Of a DNA stretch of 24,942 bases, positions 20,972 through 24,942 are shown piece by piece. Position 1 is the stretch's first letter, and each line of letters starts with the position of its first letter. The DNA is taken from the NCBI GenBank assembly GCA_036378735.1, contig DASUVX010000139.1, forward strand, positions 1 through 24,942, read 5' to 3'. The notes below the pieces were generated by a model, which worked only from the letters and a program-made list of their open reading frames with translations, did not search any database and was not told the origin of the DNA. Source of the stretch: GCA-003244245 sp036378735 (GTDB taxonomy: Bacteria; Actinomycetota; Actinomycetes; Mycobacteriales; Pseudonocardiaceae). The translations under genes were made by a program, and so were the position numbers.

Positions 20972-22132
20972 TTAGCGGGGGTTGGTGGGAGTGCGCCAGT
21001 TGACGGTGGGACGCATTGTTGAGAGGTCAGCTCGATCGATGTGGCGGGCGGCGACGGCGAACAGGGAGTCGATGAGCGTGTCGGACAGCAGGTGTGGCTG
21101 CAAACCCAGCTCGACCAGGCCGGTGTGCACCACGTTGTAGTAATGCTCGTCGAGCTCCACCCGGGGATTGTCCAGGTACTCGATCTCCACGTTCCCCGAA
21201 AATGTGGCCGCAACGGTCTTGGCGATGTCAGCGACCGACATTGTCTCGGTGATCTGGTTGAAGACCCGGAACTCACCGGCGGCAGCCGGGTTCTCGCAGG
21301 CCAACCGGATGCACTCGATGGTGTCCCGGATGTCGATGATGCCCCGGGTCTGTCCGCCCGCCCCGTAGACGGTCAGCGGATGACCGAGCACCGCCTGGAT
21401 GACGAAGCGGTTGAGCACCGTGCCGAAGACCGCGTCGTAGTCGAAGCGGGTGGCCAGCCGCGGGTCGCGGGCAGTCTGATCGGTCTGCTGACCGTAGACC
21501 ACGCCCTGGTTGAGGTCGGTCGCGCGCAAGCCCCACGTCCGGCAGCCGAACTCGATGTTGTGGCTGTCGTGCACCTTCGTGAGGTGGTAGAACGAACCCG
21601 GTTTCTTGGGGAACAGCACCCGGTCGGTGCGGCCGTTGTGCTCGACGGTGAGCCAGCCCTCTTCGATGTCGATGTTGGGGGTGCCGTACTCGCCCATCGT
21701 GCCGAGCTTGACCAGATGAATATCGCGATCCACCTCGGCGATCGCGAACATCACGTTCAGGGTGCCGACGACGTTGTTGTGCTGGGTATATACCGCGTGT
21801 CTACGACCGATCATCGAGTACGGCGCGGAGCGCTGCTCGGCGTAATGCACGATCGCAGCGGGCCGGAAGCGACGCAAGACGTCGACGAGGAACTCGGCGT
21901 CCAACAGGTCTCCGACGAACAGCTCGAGACGGCGGCCGGACACCTCACGCCAGGCTCGCACCCGGTGATGCAGCGACTCGATGGGCACCAGACTGTGCAG
22001 CCCCAACTCCTCGTCGTAGCCGCGCCGGGCGAAGTTGTCCAGCACGGCGACGTCGTGCCCCCGATCTGACAGGTGCACAGCGGTAGGCCAGCCCAGATAG
22101 CCGTCGCCGCCGAGAACGAGGATCCGCACCAT
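20972..22132 (-). CDS. sqdB: UDP-sulfoquinovose synthase (SQD1/SqdB/Agl3-like)
   Basis: A 386-residue NAD-dependent extended SDR enzyme. Close sequence agreement with plant SQD1 and archaeal Agl3 is visible along the whole chain: LVLGGDGYLGWPTAVHLS (5-22), LGLHSLVPI, VHYAEQRSAPYSMI, THE-type core QHNNVVGTLN, KLGTMGEYGTPNIDIEEG, FYHLTKVHDSHN and GLRATDLNQGVVYG. Catalytic residues known from SQD1, Thr145, Tyr182 and Lys186, fall at the same numbers. The enzyme converts UDP-glucose and sulfite to UDP-sulfoquinovose, used for sulfolipid or sulfonated glycans. The ATG at 22132 (or the next codon, GTG) follows GGAAGG. It is divergent from a GtrA gene and near a large glycosyltransferase. A related hexose epimerase/dehydratase activity is the alternative. 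Confidence 0.88.
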   Translation of the reverse strand: MVRILVLGGDGYLGWPTAVHLSDRGHDVAVLDNFARRGYDEELGLHSLVPIESLHHRVRAWREVSGRRLELFVGDLLDAEFLVDVLRRFRPAAIVHYAEQRSAPYSMIGRRHAVYTQHNNVVGTLNVMFAIAEVDRDIHLVKLGTMGEYGTPNIDIEEGWLTVEHNGRTDRVLFPKKPGSFYHLTKVHDSHNIEFGCRTWGLRATDLNQGVVYGQQTDQTARDPRLATRFDYDAVFGTVLNRFVIQAVLGHPLTVYGAGGQTRGIIDIRDTIECIRLACENPAAAGEFRVFNQITETMSVADIAKTVAATFSGNVEIEYLDNPRVELDEHYYNVVHTGLVELGLQPHLLSDTLIDSLFAVAARHIDRADLSTMRPTVNWRTPTNPR

Positions 22133-22174
22133 GTTTCCTTCCGCCAGCCTCAAGTGGATGCGTTTGCCTATCAG

Positions 22175-22744
22175 ATGAGCCCACCAAACACCAACAACTC
22201 CCCCCGGGACGTCTGCGAAGATGACGCAGTGCTCCGACGGCTCGCCCGCTCCCGACTGGCTAGGTTGTTCACCCGGTTCGCAGCGGGCACGGTGGTCTCC
22301 ACGGCCTGTAGCCAGCTGACGTTGGTCCTGCTGTTCGGGGTGTTCGATGCCTCGGCCGCGGTGTCCGGGGCGGTGGCCTTCGTCGCCGGGGCGATACCGA
22401 ATTTCCTCATCCACCGGTTCTGGACATGGCGACGCTCCGGGCCGGTGGGGATGCGCCGCGAACTGATGCCCTACCTGGCGGTGATCACTTTCAGTGGCCT
22501 GGTGGCGGTCGGCATCACCACCGGCGTTGACTGGCTGCTGGGCGGCGCGATCGCCGACCACGCGTTACGGACCGCCGTCGTCGCGGTCGTCTACGGCCTG
22601 AGCTACCTGCCGGTCTTCGTGCTCAAATTCGCCTTGCTGGATCGGTTGGTGTTCGGCATCGAGTCCGACGCAGCCAACGCCGCCGCGCGGCGCCGTCGTA
22701 TCCGGGACTCCCGCAACCAGGTGCCCACCAGCACCCGGGCGTAG
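22175..22744 (+). CDS. GtrA-family membrane protein
   Basis: A 189-residue protein with four membrane segments. It has the family pattern FAAGTVVSTACSQLTLVLLF, GAVAFVAGAIPNFLIHRFWTW (with the conserved N…RFWTW) and YLPVFVLKFALLDRLVF. GtrA proteins are thought to help move polyprenyl-phosphate-linked sugars across the membrane. The start is ambiguous. The ATG at 22175 has no ribosome site. A GTG at 22229 has GAAG eight bases upstream and directly precedes the basic segment LRRLARSRLARL. The last 47 codons overlap the 3' end of the convergent glycosyltransferase gene. It is divergent from the UDP-sulfoquinovose synthase gene. Confidence 0.85.
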   Translation: MSPPNTNNSPRDVCEDDAVLRRLARSRLARLFTRFAAGTVVSTACSQLTLVLLFGVFDASAAVSGAVAFVAGAIPNFLIHRFWTWRRSGPVGMRRELMPYLAVITFSGLVAVGITTGVDWLLGGAIADHALRTAVVAVVYGLSYLPVFVLKFALLDRLVFGIESDAANAAARRRRIRDSRNQVPTSTRA

Positions 22745-24894
22745 CGAACCCCGTAGACGAAGTTGTTGCCCTTCTTCGTCTTACCGGCGGTGCGCGCGAG
22801 CATCGTCATGGGTTGTTCCCGCACCCGGTAGCCGTGCGAGATCACACCGAGCAGCAGCTCAGAGGCCTGGTACTGGGCCTGCGTGAGGGTGACGGTTCCG
22901 GTGACTTCGGCTTTCATCGCCCGGAAGCCGAACGAGGTGTCGGTCAACCGCTGCCTGGTCAGCGTGCTGGCCAGCCACGCGAACACATGCACTCCGAGGT
23001 GCCGGACGGGATCGGAGGTCTCCCGCCGGCCCAGGGCGCGTGAACCGGTGACGAAGTCGGCCTCATCGTCGATCAACGGCTGCAGCAGCAGCGGCAACTC
23101 CGCCATGTCGTACTGGCCGTCGGCGTCGGTGGTGACGATGTAGCGCGCGCCACCGAGCCGGGCCAGCCCGTAGCCCAGCCGCAGCGCCGCACCCTGGCCC
23201 CGGTTCGCCGGCATCTCGCAAACCCGGGCCCCGCAGCGACGGGCCACCTCCGCGGTGGCGTCGGTACCGCCGTCGACGACCACCAAGGTGTCCACCGGCA
23301 GGCCGCAGCTGATCGGAGGCACCGCGGCGAGTACCGCGCCGATACCGTCCTCCTCGTTGTAGGCGGCGATGATCACCACTACCGGCGCGAAAGCCACCTC
23401 GCCGTGCGAGGAGACGAATGCGCTTACCGTGGCGGTGTCGGCAGCATCGGGGTATGGCTGCATCGGCGGGTTCACCTTGCGCCGCGGGCCTGGCCTGCGC
23501 AGCGGTCCGGTGAACGCGGTCACTCCCAGCGCTCCCGCCATCGGCAGCAATACCAATCCCGGCAGCTGGTAACGCCAGGAGAACTCGAACGCCGCCGCGG
23601 TGATCAGCACTGTGACGCCGAACCCGGAGACCAGCAGGCTGGCCGCGCGAATACCGGACCGGCGGGCGTTGCCGATGCCGAACCCGCCGAGCAGGCCTAT
23701 CACCAGCCATAAGCCCAGCAGCGGCCCGGGGGTGTACCCGACGGTGAGCTGGTAACCCCGCAGCAGCTCGGCGAGCGTGCCGTTGACCCCGATCGGCACG
23801 CCACCGAACTCGAAAGCTCTGGTGTCCACCCGGTCCTGGATGCCCCAGTAGGGGTAGGAGGTCTGGAAATACCACCGCTCGACCGGGACGTCATTCACAT
23901 CATCGACGCGGACCGGGCGGAAACCCTTCAGGAAGTCCTTGCTGATCGCGATCGCCAGATCGAAGGGCTGATTGGCGAATACCTGGCGGGCGAAGGAAGC
24001 TTGGATCGCATCCATCGACTTGTCCGGCGGCAACACGACGGTCTGCGCCGGCGAGGCCAGGTCGTGGACGTAGTAGTCGACTCCGAAGCGTTGCTCTCGT
24101 GGCTCGGTCGGGCACACGGCGCGCTCCGACGTTCCCACCGGGATGCGGTCGCAGTCGGCGATGGCCGCGGCGCGGCCGTAAAGCACGCCATCGCTGGCAC
24201 CGCTGATCCCCCAGGCACCGATGGTGATCCGGTAGTAGCCGGCGTAACCGACGAGCAGCACCGCGAAACCCGCGGCCATGGCCCCGGCCCGCAGCCCGAT
24301 CCGCCGCCAACCGGTGCGGCTGACCCACAGCGATCCGGCGACCACAAGGTAGGCGAGCGCGGGAACCAGCAGGGCAATGCCGACCAGCCGCACGATGACT
24401 GCGAAGCCGATCAGCGCTCCGGCGCCTGCGGCGTGCCACGGGCTGGGCAACCCGCGCCAGGTCAGCATCCAGATGGTCACCACCAGCACCGCCTGGAACC
24501 AGACGTCGGGCATGATGTTGTGCTCGATCTGCACCTGGTAGGCGTCGAGCAGCACCGGCGCGGTCGCCAGTGCCGCCAGCCAGCGCCGGGCACCGTGGCG
24601 TGACAGCAGCCGGTACATCAGCACCGCGATGCCCAGCCCGAGCAGGTGCTGTATCACGGCCACCCCACGCAGACCACCGAAGGGCAGCAAAACGTTCAAG
24701 ATGAGGTCGTAGCCGATCGGGCGCAGGCCGTCGGGGCGCAGGTCGTGGATGTTGTCCAGGTAGCTGAAGGAGTCGATGTACAGGATCGCGGGCTGGTAGG
24801 CCAGCACGGTGAGCACCCGCCAGCCGGCACCGATCCCGAGCAGCACCACCAGCATCCAATGCAGCCGCAACCACCGCGGCACCCGCGAGGCCAC
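22603..24894 (-). CDS. GT-C membrane glycosyltransferase fused to DPM1-like GT2 domain
   Basis: A 763-residue fusion. Residues 1-465 form a polytopic GT-C-like part with about ten hydrophobic segments. The first loop carries an acidic motif YIDSFSYLDN (39-48) and later HNIMPD (125-130), as in lipid-linked-sugar-dependent transferases. A large outer loop follows at about 230-380. Residues 503-730 are a GT2 domain: VVIIAAYNEEDGIG, VVVDGGTDATAEVA, NRGQGAALRLGYGLA and the metal motif TDADGQYD (Asp590, Asp592). This resembles dolichyl/polyprenyl-phosphate sugar synthases. The GTG at 24894 is a possible start, but the frame stays open to the right edge, so the true start may lie outside. The C-terminus overlaps the GtrA gene by 142 bp. 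Sugar specificity is unknown. Confidence 0.85.
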   Translation of the reverse strand: MASRVPRWLRLHWMLVVLLGIGAGWRVLTVLAYQPAILYIDSFSYLDNIHDLRPDGLRPIGYDLILNVLLPFGGLRGVAVIQHLLGLGIAVLMYRLLSRHGARRWLAALATAPVLLDAYQVQIEHNIMPDVWFQAVLVVTIWMLTWRGLPSPWHAAGAGALIGFAVIVRLVGIALLVPALAYLVVAGSLWVSRTGWRRIGLRAGAMAAGFAVLLVGYAGYYRITIGAWGISGASDGVLYGRAAAIADCDRIPVGTSERAVCPTEPREQRFGVDYYVHDLASPAQTVVLPPDKSMDAIQASFARQVFANQPFDLAIAISKDFLKGFRPVRVDDVNDVPVERWYFQTSYPYWGIQDRVDTRAFEFGGVPIGVNGTLAELLRGYQLTVGYTPGPLLGLWLVIGLLGGFGIGNARRSGIRAASLLVSGFGVTVLITAAAFEFSWRYQLPGLVLLPMAGALGVTAFTGPLRRPGPRRKVNPPMQPYPDAADTATVSAFVSSHGEVAFAPVVVIIAAYNEEDGIGAVLAAVPPISCGLPVDTLVVVDGGTDATAEVARRCGARVCEMPANRGQGAALRLGYGLARLGGARYIVTTDADGQYDMAELPLLLQPLIDDEADFVTGSRALGRRETSDPVRHLGVHVFAWLASTLTRQRLTDTSFGFRAMKAEVTGTVTLTQAQYQASELLLGVISHGYRVREQPMTMLARTAGKTKKGNNFVYGVRYARVLVGTWLRESRIRRRRAAALAASDSMPNTNRSSKANLSTKTGR

Positions 24895-24942
24895 GACGAG
24901 GGTGCCGGTATTCGAGGCGCCTGTCTCCGGCCGCGCCAGCAG

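Noticed and set aside
21041..22069. 342-codon plus-strand open frame
   Set aside because: It is antisense to the UDP-sulfoquinovose synthase gene, whose motifs are unmistakable.

Overview
This is a high-GC actinobacterial chromosome segment. Its gene order (glgA–glgC … O-methyltransferase–sigE–rseA–htrA … tatB–mrp–DUF1003–MgtE_N/CBS … stress-type membrane protein) mirrors, in rearranged form, the Mycobacterium tuberculosis stretch around Rv1212c–Rv1234. This points to Mycobacteriales/Pseudonocardiales or a close relative. GTG and TTG starts are common, and several genes appear leaderless. The species cannot be named from the sequence alone.

Left part (1–9.7 kb): a RecB-family nuclease running off the left edge is translationally coupled to a PHP phosphoesterase, with a tandem duplication across the junction. 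Then come a PH-like membrane protein, a NUDIX hydrolase, a glycine-rich membrane protein of the stress-protein 17M type and an acyl-CoA dehydrogenase. A divergent regulatory region follows, then a selenium-binding protein/methanethiol oxidase, and a co-directional run of MgtE_N/CBS protein, DUF1003 protein and Mrp Fe–S carrier.

Middle (9.7–15.6 kb): the cell-envelope stress locus sigE–rseA–htrA and tatB is interrupted by a decayed insertion. The insertion holds a frameshifted alpha/beta-hydrolase remnant, a DUF5753-type XRE regulator and a 5'-truncated methyltransferase. A divergent O-methyltransferase adjoins sigE, as in mycobacteria.

Right part (15.6–24.9 kb): a SAM methyltransferase, a DUF998 membrane protein overlapping glgC, and divergent glgA (glycogen/maltose-1-phosphate synthesis). 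A DUF559 endonuclease-like gene follows. The right end has a UDP-sulfoquinovose synthase (SQD1-like), a GtrA-like membrane protein and a large GT-C/GT2 fusion glycosyltransferase. Together these could make, lipid-link, flip and transfer a sulfonated sugar to the cell surface (inference).

The strongest unexplained signal is a composite intergenic element present four times (2887–2952, 15629–15694, 19807–19872, 20874–20939). Each copy is two 24-bp near-perfect palindromes separated by exactly 18 bp and lies just behind a stop codon. Each is accompanied on one side by a G-run tail with quadruplex potential. Two copies bracket the DUF559 gene, and one supplies the C-terminal residues and stop codon of a methyltransferase.
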